Of a stretch of 58,509 bases of DNA, positions 32,165 through 39,622 are shown piece after piece. The translations under genes were made by a program, and so were the position numbers. Positions within the stretch are counted from its first letter, which is position 1. Every line of letters begins with the position of its first letter. Below the pieces are notes generated by a model. The model was given only the letters and a program-made list of their open reading frames with translations, ran no database searches and was not told the origin of the DNA. This DNA comes from an uncultured Porphyromonas sp. (lineage in GTDB: Bacteria; Bacteroidota; Bacteroidia; Bacteroidales; Porphyromonadaceae), in NCBI GenBank assembly GCA_905372565.1, contig CAJPPK010000009.1, positions 1 to 58,509 on the forward strand, written 5' to 3'.

Positions 32165-34204
32165 TTAAAGTCCGTCCCGACGAAGCAAGGCTTGGATCGA
32201 AGGTGCCTGACCTCGGAAGCGCTCATAGAGCACCTCGGCATCCTCTCGGTCACCCTGCGAGAGGACACAGTCACGGAAGCGCTGCGCCGTCTCACGAGAG
32301 AAGATCCCCTCCTCCTGGAAGGCCGCGAAGGCATCAGCATCGAGTACCTCCGCCCACTTGTAGCCATAGTAGCCCGCACTATATCCCCCAGAGAAGATGT
32401 GTCCAAAGGCGGTACTCATCTGGCAGGGAGCAGGCGAAGCAGGTAGAAGGACCGCCTTGGCCCAAGCCTTCTCTTCAAAGGCCTTCGTATCTAGCCCCTC
32501 GGCTAGAGGCTCAGTGATCGTATGCCAGGCCATATCGAGATAGCCAAAGCTCAGCTGGCGACATGCCGCATAGCCCACGAGGAAGTGGCGAGCACGCTCC
32601 ATACGCTCGATCAGCTCCACTGGCAGGGCTTCTCCCGTCTGGTAGTGCTGGGCAAAGCTCTGAAGCCACTCCCGCTCATCCAGCCAATTCTCCATCAGCT
32701 GACTAGGGAGCTCGACGAAGTCACGGACGACATTCGTCCCGCTAAGTGAGGAGTAGCGAGCCTCAGCAAGCATCCCGTGTAGCGCATGTCCAAACTCATG
32801 CAGGAAGGTACGTACCTCCCCAGGCGTCAAGAGCGCAGGACGATCACCGACGGGCTGGGTGAAGTTCATCACCAGCACGATATGCGGACGGTGGTCTTCG
32901 CCCTGGGCAGTGTGGTACTGCTCTTGGAGATTATTCATCCATGCTCCGCTCTGCTTCCCCTCACGAGGGAAGAAGTCCGTATAGAGTAGCCCGAGGTAGC
33001 TATCATCCTGATCCCGTACTTCGTAGGTATGGACATCGGGGTGGTAGGTGGGCAGATCCGTTCGCTCCTGGAAGCGGATACCATAGAGACGCGTAGCTAG
33101 GCCAAAGATGGCATCGGAGACCTTGGAGAGCTCAAAGTAAGGACGTAGCTCCTCCTCATCGAGCTGATAGAAGGCCTGCTTGTATTGCTCCGCCCAGTAG
33201 CTCCAGTCCCATGGCTGTAGGGTTTCGTGGTGCCCTGCTTCACGAGCAAAGGCGGAGATCTTCGCTAGCTCCTCCTTGGCCACAGGCAGGTAGGCATCGA
33301 GGAGTTCATCGAGTAGACGGTAGACCGCTTCAGAGCTTCCTGCCATACGCTTAGCGAGCACCTTCGAGGCAAAGGTCTTATGCCCCAGTAGCTGTGCCAG
33401 CTCTAGGCGAAGATTAGCTAGACGACGGATGACCTCCCGATTGTCATACTCTCCCTCGACAGCACCAAGGCTCATCTTCGCCAGATACATCTGCTGACGA
33501 AGACCAGAGTCAGGGCAGTACTGCATGAAGAGGAAGAAGCTCGGCGCAGCGAGCGTGAAGAGATAGCCATGCGCCTTCCCTTCCTTCGTAGCTAGCTCCC
33601 GAGCGACAGCAAGTGCGGACTCGGGAAGACCAGCGACCTGTGCTTCATCCTCGACCCATAGACGGAAGCGAGCCTGCTCCTTGAGGTTATTCTGTCCAAA
33701 GGTCAAGCCCAGCTCGCTAAGCTCTCGCTTGACCTGACGAAGACGCTCCTTCTTCTCCTCGGGGAGCAAGGCTCCACTTTCACTGAAGCTCTCGTAGGTA
33801 CGGAAGAGCAGACGGGCATCTTCGGCATCCAATCCAAGGCTCTCACGCTGCTCCCATACCGTACGGATACGATCGAAAAGCCCTTCGGAAAGGAGGATAA
33901 AGGACGAGAGTGCCGAAAGCTCAGGACTGATCTCCTGGCTGATAGTCATCAGTTCGTCCGTAGCCTCGGCATGTAGGAGATTGAAGAAGAGTCCAGAGAG
34001 CCACTCGAGCTTAGCACCACTACGCTCAAGAGCTACGATGGTATTAGCGAAAGTAGGTGCCTCGGCCTGCTGGATGATCGCTTCGACCTCGCTACGCTTC
34101 TCGGCAATAGCCTCGGCGAAGGCAGGACGGAAGGCTTCTACCTGGACTTGATCGAAAGGATAAGCTCCGTAGGGATGCTCACGGAGCGTGAAGAGACGAT
34201 GCAT
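32165..34204 (-). CDS. M3 family metallopeptidase (Dcp / oligopeptidase A-like)
   Basis: Zinc oligopeptidase (679 residues from this start) that trims short peptides in the cytosol or periplasm. The catalytic motif FLHEFGHALHG (HExxH) is in the second half, with the third-ligand region FVELPSQLMENW 20-30 residues on and the C-terminal GYYGYKWAEVLDADAF typical of Dcp and OpdA. The frame stays open to 34264, but that upstream piece runs through the terminator hairpin of fba (34238-34289), so the ATG at 34204 (MHRLFTLREHPYGAYPFDQV) is the start. No signal peptide is seen. Confidence 0.9.
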   Translation of the reverse strand: MHRLFTLREHPYGAYPFDQVQVEAFRPAFAEAIAEKRSEVEAIIQQAEAPTFANTIVALERSGAKLEWLSGLFFNLLHAEATDELMTISQEISPELSALSSFILLSEGLFDRIRTVWEQRESLGLDAEDARLLFRTYESFSESGALLPEEKKERLRQVKRELSELGLTFGQNNLKEQARFRLWVEDEAQVAGLPESALAVARELATKEGKAHGYLFTLAAPSFFLFMQYCPDSGLRQQMYLAKMSLGAVEGEYDNREVIRRLANLRLELAQLLGHKTFASKVLAKRMAGSSEAVYRLLDELLDAYLPVAKEELAKISAFAREAGHHETLQPWDWSYWAEQYKQAFYQLDEEELRPYFELSKVSDAIFGLATRLYGIRFQERTDLPTYHPDVHTYEVRDQDDSYLGLLYTDFFPREGKQSGAWMNNLQEQYHTAQGEDHRPHIVLVMNFTQPVGDRPALLTPGEVRTFLHEFGHALHGMLAEARYSSLSGTNVVRDFVELPSQLMENWLDEREWLQSFAQHYQTGEALPVELIERMERARHFLVGYAACRQLSFGYLDMAWHTITEPLAEGLDTKAFEEKAWAKAVLLPASPAPCQMSTAFGHIFSGGYSAGYYGYKWAEVLDADAFAAFQEEGIFSRETAQRFRDCVLSQGDREDAEVLYERFRGQAPSIQALLRRDGL

Positions 34205-34236
34205 ATAATAAGGTAAGGTAGGATGAGTCAAACGGA

Positions 34237-34290
34237 AGAGGCTACCTGCTTCCTCCCCGCGCAAGGCGTGAGGGCGAGCAGGTAGCCTCT
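34237..34290 (-). terminator. Terminator of fba
   Basis: AGAGGCTACCTGCT pairs with AGCAGGTAGCCTCT (14 bp) around a 26-base GC-rich loop, about 53 bases after the fba stop codon. It overlaps an open but non-coding upstream extension of the M3 peptidase frame and so helps to fix that gene's start. Confidence 0.85.
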
Positions 34291-34342
34291 TTCAGGTGCT
34301 CCATCTCCCGCCTAGAGGTGGGGGTGAGGAGCGAGATATGTC

Positions 34343-35338
34343 TTAGAGACGGTTGTTAGATCCGAGTACGCTTTCGATCTTGTGCATGTAGAGCTTCTTG
34401 AGGGAGTCACGTGCTGGACCGAGGTACTTACGTGGGTCGAACTCTGCAGGGTTCGTAGCGAAGACCTTGCGGATAGCAGCGGTCATAGCAAGACGGCCAT
34501 CAGAGTCGATGTTGATCTTACATACGGCGCTCTTAGATGCCTGACGGAGCTGCTCTTCAGGGATACCTACAGCATCCTTGAGTGCGCCACCGTACTGATT
34601 GATCGTAGCGACTTCGTCCTGAGGTACGCTGGAAGAACCGTGAAGGACGATGGGGAATCCTGGGATCTGCTTCTCGATCTCAGCGAGGATATCGAAGCGG
34701 AGGGGGGGAGGTACGAGGATACCGTTAGCATCACGCTTGCACTGCTCTGGAGTGAACTTGTTAGCCCCGTGAGACGTACCGATAGAGATAGCGAGAGAGT
34801 CTACGCCGGTCTTGTTAACGAAGTCGATTACTTCTTCTGGCTCCGTGTAAGTGTGGTGCTCAGCTACGACATCGTCTTCGATACCTGCGAGGACACCGAG
34901 CTCACCTTCTACGGTGACGTCGAACTGGTGTGCATATTCAACGACCGAACGAGTAAGAGCTACGTTCTCATCGTAAGGTAGGTGTGAACCGTCGATCATC
35001 ACTGACGAGAAGCCCATCTCGATACAGCTCTTACAAAGCTCAAGGCTATCCCCATGGTCGAGGTGAAGAGCGATCTGTGGGTTAGGGCATCCGAGTTCCT
35101 TAGCGTATTCCACTGCACCCTGAGCCATGTAGCGAAGCAGCGTCTGGTTCGCATACTTGCGAGCGCCACTAGATACCTGAAGGATGACGGGGGACTTCGT
35201 TTCTACAGCAGCGCCGATGATTGCCTGGAGCTGCTCCATGTTGTTGAAGTTGAAAGCAGGGATAGCGTAGCCACCCTTGACTGCCTTTGCGAACATCTCG
35301 CGCGTATTGACGAGACCAAGTTCCTTGTAACTAACCAT
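34343..35338 (-). CDS. fba: Class II fructose-1,6-bisphosphate aldolase
   Basis: Zinc-dependent aldolase of glycolysis and gluconeogenesis (331 residues). Visible are AIPAFNFNNMEQLQAIIGAA (about 25-44), the zinc site ALHLDHGDSLELCKSCIEMG (about 89-108), FSSVMIDGSHLPYDEN, EGELGVLAGIED (about 144-155; Glu zinc or second-sphere region), AISIGTSHGANKF and VLHGSSSVPQ. It is a single gene with a perfect promoter box (35385-35392) and its own terminator. Codon use is biased, with recurring preferred codons, as expected for a highly expressed gene. Confidence 0.95.
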   Translation of the reverse strand: MVSYKELGLVNTREMFAKAVKGGYAIPAFNFNNMEQLQAIIGAAVETKSPVILQVSSGARKYANQTLLRYMAQGAVEYAKELGCPNPQIALHLDHGDSLELCKSCIEMGFSSVMIDGSHLPYDENVALTRSVVEYAHQFDVTVEGELGVLAGIEDDVVAEHHTYTEPEEVIDFVNKTGVDSLAISIGTSHGANKFTPEQCKRDANGILVPPPLRFDILAEIEKQIPGFPIVLHGSSSVPQDEVATINQYGGALKDAVGIPEEQLRQASKSAVCKINIDSDGRLAMTAAIRKVFATNPAEFDPRKYLGPARDSLKKLYMHKIESVLGSNNRL

Positions 35339-35384
35339 ATTATTGATCTATTTGAGGTTGATATAGCTTTAGTTGCTTCTGTTG

Positions 35385-35392
35385 CAAAGATA
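35385..35392 (-). promoter_or_regulatory. Bacteroidota-type -7 box for fba
   Basis: Minus-strand TATCTTTG matches TAnnTTTG. The transcript start would be near 35378, about 40 bases before the fba ATG at 35338. Confidence 0.65.
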
Positions 35393-35456
35393 CGCTAAAT
35401 AAGTGTAAGACGTATACCTTTCCTTAAATTTTTCATTATCGTGACAGCCAGCATCG

Positions 35457-35610
35457 TAGAGCCTCGAGATCTATGCGGTCTAGACAAGAAGAAAAATGCC
35501 TAAAACATCCCCTCGGAGAGCCTATTCTCTAGGCTCAGAGAAGCTAGATCTTTGCCTGAGGAGAGGTAGACCTTTAGGCAGGCAAAGCTCTACCTTTTCT
35601 CAAGTAGCGA
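35457..35610. repeat. Array F: seven 22-bp units, TAGACCTT / TCTACCTT type
   Basis: Units start at 35457, 35479, 35501, 35523, 35545, 35567 and 35589, exactly 22 bp apart. Heads: TAGAGCCT, TCTAGACA, TAAAACAT, TATTCTCT, TAGATCTT, TAGACCTT, TCTACCTT. Ends are usually AGC, GCC or AGG. The first three are the most degenerate. The 14-mer GCAAAGCTCTACCT (35582-35595) is shared exactly with arrays C and G. It lies between two divergent promoters. Confidence 0.82.
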
Positions 35611-35688
35611 CTATCCCTTATCTCACCGCACGGTAGCAGGAGGGGCAGGGGAGCTCCCTTTCCCTTGTTCTCACCTCTTGATTTGTCG

Positions 35689-35696
35689 TACCTTTG
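35689..35696 (+). promoter_or_regulatory. Bacteroidota-type promoter of murF
   Basis: TACCTTTG box with a TTG at about 35664-35666 as the -33 element. Transcription from near 35703 makes upstream in-frame codons unlikely to be used and supports the murF start at 35780. Confidence 0.62.
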
Positions 35697-35779
35697 GGTA
35701 CGTTTTTGTGGCAAGAAGGTCAAGACACTCCTTAGACTATCACCCTCCGACAAGCCACGATCTCCCTATCCGACAAGCT

Positions 35780-37102
35780 ATGATCACTCTCGAAGAGCTT
35801 TACGCCATCTACCTTCGTCACCCCGAAGTCAGCACCGACAGCCGGCGCATACCTAAGGACGGACTTTTCTTCGCACTACGTGGAGAGCGCTTCGACGGCA
35901 ATGCCTACGCCGAAGCAGCCCTCTCTGCCGGAGCGGCCTATGCTATCATCGACGACCCAAGCTATGCCACCGATGAGCGGATGCTCCTCGTCGAAGACAG
36001 CCTACATACGCTTCAGCTACTGGCAGCACACCACCGTGACACCCTAGGGCTACCCGTGATCGCCATCACCGGCACGAATGGTAAGACCACAACCAAGGAG
36101 CTTACCGCCGCAGTCCTTGCCCAAAGCTACGACTTACTCTATACCGAGGGCAACCTCAATAACCACATCGGCGTACCGCTGACACTCCTTCGCCTCCGCT
36201 CCCATCATCAGTTGGCACTCATCGAGATGGGGGCTAGCAAGCCCGGAGATATAGCCGAGCTGACAGCTATCGCCCACCCTAACTACGGGCTCATCACGAA
36301 TATCGGGCAGGCACACCTCGAGGGTTTCGGTTCGCTCGAGGGTGTTCGTCGCACTAAGGGTGAGCTGTACGAGTATCTACGCTTGCACGATGGGATCATC
36401 TTCTACAATGCTGACGATGCCACACTCACGTCGATGAGTGAGGGTGAGACACGCCTTGGCTACAGCACCGCAGGGCAGTCCACCGTCCAAGGGGCACTGC
36501 TTCCCCATGCGGACGAAGGGCTCTTCCTCCGCTTCCGCTGGTCAGCCGAGACCCTAAGCCCCGAGGCCTACGAAGTGACGACCCAGCTCGTCGGGGACTA
36601 CAACCTACCGAATGCGCTGGCAGCGGTCACGATCGGCACCTACTTCGATGTACCTCCTGCGAAGATCTGCGAAGCCTTGAGGCAGTATACACCTAGCAAT
36701 AGTCGCTCTCAGTTCATGCGTACATCCCGAGGGAATCGAGTCATTGCCGATGCCTACAATGCCAATCCCTCCAGCATGCGTACGGCGCTGACGAACTTCC
36801 TCCAGCTCCCTCCTGCGGATCTCCCCCGTGTCGCTATCCTCGGAGACATGAACGAACTCGGATCAAGTAGTCACGAAGCTCATGCAAGCCTCTTCGCCGA
36901 GCTCACCGCCACCACGACTCCCCCACTCCGACTCCTACTCTGCGGGCCAGAATGGCAGAAGGTAGCGGACGAGAAGGCCGAAGTCTTCCCCTCCGTCGAA
37001 GAGCTTCTCCTCTACCTCGAAGCACATCCCCTACAGGATAGCTTGATCCTAGTCAAGGGATCCAATGGCATTCGTCTCGGCAAGCTCCTGCCCGCCCTAT
37101 AG
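35780..37102 (+). CDS. murF: UDP-N-acetylmuramoyl-tripeptide--D-alanyl-D-alanine ligase
   Basis: Cytosolic Mur ligase (440 residues) that adds D-Ala-D-Ala to UDP-MurNAc-tripeptide in peptidoglycan synthesis. The N-terminal substrate domain has STDSRRIPKDGLFFALRGER (about 16-35). The central ATP site is AITGTNGKTTTKEL (about 95-108), with EMGASKPGDI near 153-162. The C-terminal domain has DAYNANPSSMRTAL and VAILGDMNELG. An open extension upstream to 35678 overlaps the promoter, so the ATG at 35780 (MITLEELYAIYL) is chosen. It is a single gene, far from any other division cluster member. Confidence 0.94.
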   Translation: MITLEELYAIYLRHPEVSTDSRRIPKDGLFFALRGERFDGNAYAEAALSAGAAYAIIDDPSYATDERMLLVEDSLHTLQLLAAHHRDTLGLPVIAITGTNGKTTTKELTAAVLAQSYDLLYTEGNLNNHIGVPLTLLRLRSHHQLALIEMGASKPGDIAELTAIAHPNYGLITNIGQAHLEGFGSLEGVRRTKGELYEYLRLHDGIIFYNADDATLTSMSEGETRLGYSTAGQSTVQGALLPHADEGLFLRFRWSAETLSPEAYEVTTQLVGDYNLPNALAAVTIGTYFDVPPAKICEALRQYTPSNSRSQFMRTSRGNRVIADAYNANPSSMRTALTNFLQLPPADLPRVAILGDMNELGSSSHEAHASLFAELTATTTPPLRLLLCGPEWQKVADEKAEVFPSVEELLLYLEAHPLQDSLILVKGSNGIRLGKLLPAL

Positions 37103-37132
37103 CCCCGAGCGACCTCCATCCCCACTTACACT

Positions 37133-37173
37133 TAGCGCCTCGACCATCCCATCCATGGGATCCGTCGAGGCGC
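37133..37173 (+). terminator. murF terminator (probable)
   Basis: AGCGCCTCGAC pairs with GTCGAGGCGCT, with an inner CCATCC/GGATGG-like pairing, 30 bases after the murF stop. There is no T run on either side, so the strength is uncertain. Confidence 0.7.
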
Positions 37174-37180
37174 TCATAGC

Positions 37181-37239
37181 ATCCGGGGAGTCTATCCCTA
37201 CCGGATACTCCCGAGTAGGTCAGCGTATATCTGACCTAC
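37181..37239. other. Two further adjacent hairpins
   Basis: ATCCGG/CCGGAT (37181-37206; alternatively GGGAGT/ACTCCC, 37186-37212), then GTAGGTCAG / CTGACCTAC (37215-37239, 9-bp perfect stem, 7-base loop). They stand between the murF terminator and the terminator of the small leftward unit and could be backup terminators for either strand. Confidence 0.5.
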
Positions 37240-37251
37240 GATAAAAGAGAG

Positions 37252-37293
37252 AGGTCACTCCCTCAAGCCTTGTACTAGGCGAAGGAGTGACCT
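37252..37293 (-). terminator. Terminator of the small leftward unit
   Basis: AGGTCACTCC pairs with GGAGTGACCT, with an inner GCCT/AGGC stem. On the minus strand it is followed by CTCTCTTTTATC. It overlaps the stop codon (37292-37294) of the 44-codon frame at 37292-37426. Confidence 0.75.
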
Positions 37294-37426
37294 ACTTCAT
37301 GAGGAGAGCCACGAGCGGATAAAGCGAAAACTCCGAAAAACAGGATTTGAGTACCTCTCTGCCTTTGTAATCTACTGTATCACCAGAGGTGAACGTAGGC
37401 CGAAGCCTGCCGTTGTAGCCCGCCAT
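37292..37426 (-). CDS. Candidate small gene, 44 codons, or structured RNA of about 260 bases
   Basis: A minus-strand frame of 44 codons starting MAGYNGRLRPTF and ending YPLVALLMK, with the stop at the foot of a terminator. It is preceded by a good promoter (TTG at 37544-37546, 20 bases, TATCTTTG at 37516-37523), so a transcript of about 260 bases from near 37509 is expected. The leader contains a 9-codon frame (37455-37484). The RNA has a stem closed by a C(UUCG)G tetraloop on the minus strand only (AACG..AGGC-TTCG-GCCT.CGTT, 37392-37414). It may therefore be a noncoding RNA rather than a protein gene. I do not recognise a function. Confidence 0.45.
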   Translation of the reverse strand: MAGYNGRLRPTFTSGDTVDYKGREVLKSCFSEFSLYPLVALLMK

Positions 37427-37515
37427 TGGCACAGAAGCGATTCTCGGTTTTCAACTAATACTTGATGAGTCTCCCAATCGACATCGTGGCTCTTTTGGGT
37501 CTCGTTCTCTACTCA

Positions 37516-37523
37516 CAAAGATA
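37516..37523 (-). promoter_or_regulatory. Promoter of the small leftward unit
   Basis: Minus-strand TATCTTTG (-7) with TTG at 37544-37546 (-33) and a 20-base spacer, one of the best promoter matches in the window, in a place where no long gene follows on that strand. Confidence 0.65.
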
Positions 37524-37616
37524 AGACTTCATCTTTACCTTTGCAAGAGCACAGCCTTCCCCCTATATCCAGCTTGCCTGCCACTCGCCTCACATCAGCA
37601 TTACCCAAGAGAAACC

Positions 37617-37704
37617 TCTAGCTTCGTCCCAGCAAAGCTCTACCTTCGTCAGCGAAAAGATAAACCTTAGCCCGCACCAAGGTAGACGTCTACTCCGAGG
37701 AGGA
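37617..37704. repeat. Array G: four 22-bp units, TCTACCTT type
   Basis: Units start at 37617, 37639, 37661 and 37683, exactly 22 bp apart, with a weaker one at 37705. Heads: TCTAGCTT, TCTACCTT, TAAACCTT, TAGACGTC; ends AAAGC, AAAGA, AAGG and GAGGA. The 14-mer GCAAAGCTCTACCT (37632-37645) is identical in arrays C and F. It lies just upstream of the FKBP promoter. Confidence 0.82.
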
Positions 37705-37760
37705 GCTATCATGGCAAGAGCCGAGGAAAAGCTCCACAACCAAAACGCCTTAAAATTCGT

Positions 37761-37768
37761 TATCTTTG
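37761..37768 (+). promoter_or_regulatory. Bacteroidota-type -7 box for the FKBP gene
   Basis: TATCTTTG matches TAnnTTTG. The transcript start near 37775 precedes the chosen ATG (37838) by about 60 bases. Confidence 0.62.
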
Positions 37769-37837
37769 TACACTATTCGCGCTCCGCCCTCCTAGGTGGA
37801 GCTTCACAAGAACAAACCTATTAGAGAGACTACCGTT

Positions 37838-38419
37838 ATGACGATAGCACCTAACAAGTTCGTCGCTTGCCAGTACGAACTGTACGTCGGCAATGAGAAC
37901 GAACGTACCCTCATGGAGGAAACCACCCCCGACCGTCCCCTCGAGTATATCCAAGGCATGGGCATGATGCTCCCTGCCTTCGAGAAGCAGCTTCTTGGTC
38001 TGAAGGTTGGCGATAAGTTTGACTTCGTCCTCAAGTGCGAAGCTGCCTATGGACAGCCTGAGGCAGAAGCCGTACAGGCACTCCCTCGTGAGATCTTCCT
38101 CGATGCTTCGGGTCAGCTCGATGAGCTCGTCGTCGAAGGTGCTACCCTACCTATGCACACCCCAGACGGGCAGATCGTCCGTGGTAGCGTCGTCGAAATC
38201 AAGGAAGACGTCGTCGTCCTCGACTTCAATCACCCTCTTGCTGGCGAAGATCTTCACTTTATCGGATCAATAAGTGAGGTCCACGAAGCGACAGCGGAAG
38301 AGATTGAGCAGTTCTTCGGCGGTCATGATGGCTGCGGATGTGGCTGTGGTCACGACCATGAAGAGGGCGAAGAGAAGCAACACGGCTGTGGTGGAGGCTG
38401 CAGCTGTAGCGGTCACTAA
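37838..38419 (+). CDS. SlyD-like FKBP-type peptidyl-prolyl isomerase with Cys/His-rich tail
   Basis: Cytosolic prolyl isomerase (193 residues). The FKBP core with its IF-type insertion is seen in YIQGMGMMLPAFEKQLLGLKVGDKF (about 39-63, by position) and DFNHPLAGEDLHF (about 129-141), both standard SlyD features. The C-terminus is a metal-binding tail of alternating Cys, Gly and His (about 165-193), as in SlyD proteins that bind nickel or zinc. The first Met of the frame is at 37796, but MTIAPNKFVACQYEL at 37838 matches the family start. A terminator follows at 38438-38480. Confidence 0.9.
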   Translation: MTIAPNKFVACQYELYVGNENERTLMEETTPDRPLEYIQGMGMMLPAFEKQLLGLKVGDKFDFVLKCEAAYGQPEAEAVQALPREIFLDASGQLDELVVEGATLPMHTPDGQIVRGSVVEIKEDVVVLDFNHPLAGEDLHFIGSISEVHEATAEEIEQFFGGHDGCGCGCGHDHEEGEEKQHGCGGGCSCSGH

Positions 38420-38437
38420 TCTCCCGACCTTACCCTC

Positions 38438-38480
38438 AGGCACGGATGCCTCATAGCTACTCTATGAAGCATCCGTGCCT
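38438..38480 (+). terminator. Terminator of the FKBP gene
   Basis: AGGCACGGATGC pairs with GCATCCGTGCCT, with inner TCATAG/CTATGA pairing, 18 bases after the stop. It lies just before aroC, so aroC should have its own promoter in the 14 bases between or a read-through supply. Confidence 0.85.
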
Positions 38481-38494
38481 ACCTATTATATAGT

Positions 38495-39622
38495 ATGAAC
38501 AGCTTCGGCAGACACCTACGCCTTACTACCTTCGGAGAGTCGCATGGGCTAGCCCTAGGAGGAGTGTTAGACGGCTTCCCCGCAGGCTGGCGAGTCGACG
38601 AAGAGGCGGTCCAGCTCGCTCTAAGTCGGAGACGACCTGGAGCATCACCCCTAGCTACCGCTCGGAAGGAAACGGATCAAGTACGCTTCCTCTCGGGTAT
38701 CTACGAGGGCAAGACCCTAGGTACTCCGATCGCCTTCATGATCGAGAACGAAGATCAGCGAAGCGGAGACTACACCGCCCTAGCTGATACCTATCGCCCC
38801 GGTCATGCAGATCTCACCTATACCCTGAAGTATGGGCACCGAGACCCCCGAGGTGGCGGACGAGCATCTGCACGAGAGACGGTCGCTCGTGTCGTCGCTG
38901 GAGCACTGGCGAGCCAATGGCTTGAGGCAAGAGGTATATCTATCTTCGCCTACCTAAGCACGGTCGGGGCTATTCAGCTGGAGCAACCCGAGTGGACTGT
39001 CACACATCCGTCGAGTCAGCATCTGCAGTCACTCCAGCTACGCTATGACCAAGTCCTCCCCTGCCCTTGCCCCGAGACAGCCGAGCGCATGGCACAAGCA
39101 ATCCAGCAGGCAAGGGGTGCAGGCGACAGCCTAGGCGCCATCGTCTCCTGTGAAGTATACGGGCTCCCAGCAGGGCTAGGCGAACCGATCTACGACAAGC
39201 TATCTTCACGCCTAGCATCGGCTATGCTCAGCATCAATGCCTCCCGAGGTTTCGAGTTTGGAGAAGGCTTTGAGCTAGCTTCTCGGCGAGGCTCTGAGAG
39301 CAATGACGCACTCCTTCCCAGCGAGGAAGGCTCTCCTCAGCAGGCCACGAACCATACCGGCGGGCTACTAGGGGGCATCACGACGGGCGCCACACTTACG
39401 TTCCGCACCGCCTTCAAGCCGACCTCTTCGATAGCGCTCCCTCAGCAGACCGTCGACCGTGACGGCCTTCCCACCAGCCTAACGATCACCGGACGACATG
39501 ATCCCTGCGTAGGTGTACGTGCCGTACCTATCGTGGAGGCCATGGCAGCCCTCACCCTCATGGATTTTTACTTACTCCATCAGCGACCAGAGCTAGGTCG
39601 CTATGACGGAGCAGATAGATAA
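38495..39622 (+). CDS. aroC: Chorismate synthase
   Basis: Makes chorismate from EPSP with reduced FMN, the last step of the shikimate pathway (375 residues). All signatures are visible: TTFGESHG (about 11-18), YRPGHADLTY (about 99-108), GGGRASARET (about 120-129), NHTGGLLGGITTG (about 289-301) and GRHDPCVGVRAVPIVEAM near the end. The stop codon TAA is directly followed by the ATG of the flippase gene (39623), so it is translationally coupled to the glycan genes, although chorismate has no direct link with them. Confidence 0.96.
   Translation: MNSFGRHLRLTTFGESHGLALGGVLDGFPAGWRVDEEAVQLALSRRRPGASPLATARKETDQVRFLSGIYEGKTLGTPIAFMIENEDQRSGDYTALADTYRPGHADLTYTLKYGHRDPRGGGRASARETVARVVAGALASQWLEARGISIFAYLSTVGAIQLEQPEWTVTHPSSQHLQSLQLRYDQVLPCPCPETAERMAQAIQQARGAGDSLGAIVSCEVYGLPAGLGEPIYDKLSSRLASAMLSINASRGFEFGEGFELASRRGSESNDALLPSEEGSPQQATNHTGGLLGGITTGATLTFRTAFKPTSSIALPQQTVDRDGLPTSLTITGRHDPCVGVRAVPIVEAMAALTLMDFYLLHQRPELGRYDGADR

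Larger units (their letters stand above)
35339..35779. other. 441-bp divergent gap between fba and murF
   Basis: Contains the fba promoter (35385-35392, minus), the repeat array F (35457-35610) and the murF promoter (35689-35696, plus). The frame across 35665-35856 and the open upstream extension of murF cover the promoter and are not considered coding. Confidence 0.65.
37103..37837. other. 735-bp gap between murF and the FKBP gene, with hairpins, a small minus-strand unit and a repeat array
   Basis: In order: four adjacent hairpins (37133-37173, 37181-37206, 37215-37239, 37252-37293), a candidate small minus-strand gene or RNA (37252-37523 with its promoter), a plus-strand TACCTTTG box at 37536-37543 of unclear use, repeat array G (37617-37704), and the FKBP promoter (37761-37768). 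This is the most structured gap in the window. Confidence 0.7.

Noticed and set aside
34205..34264. Longer N-terminus for the M3 peptidase
   Set aside because: The extension lies within the terminator hairpin of fba (34237-34290) and has no family similarity.
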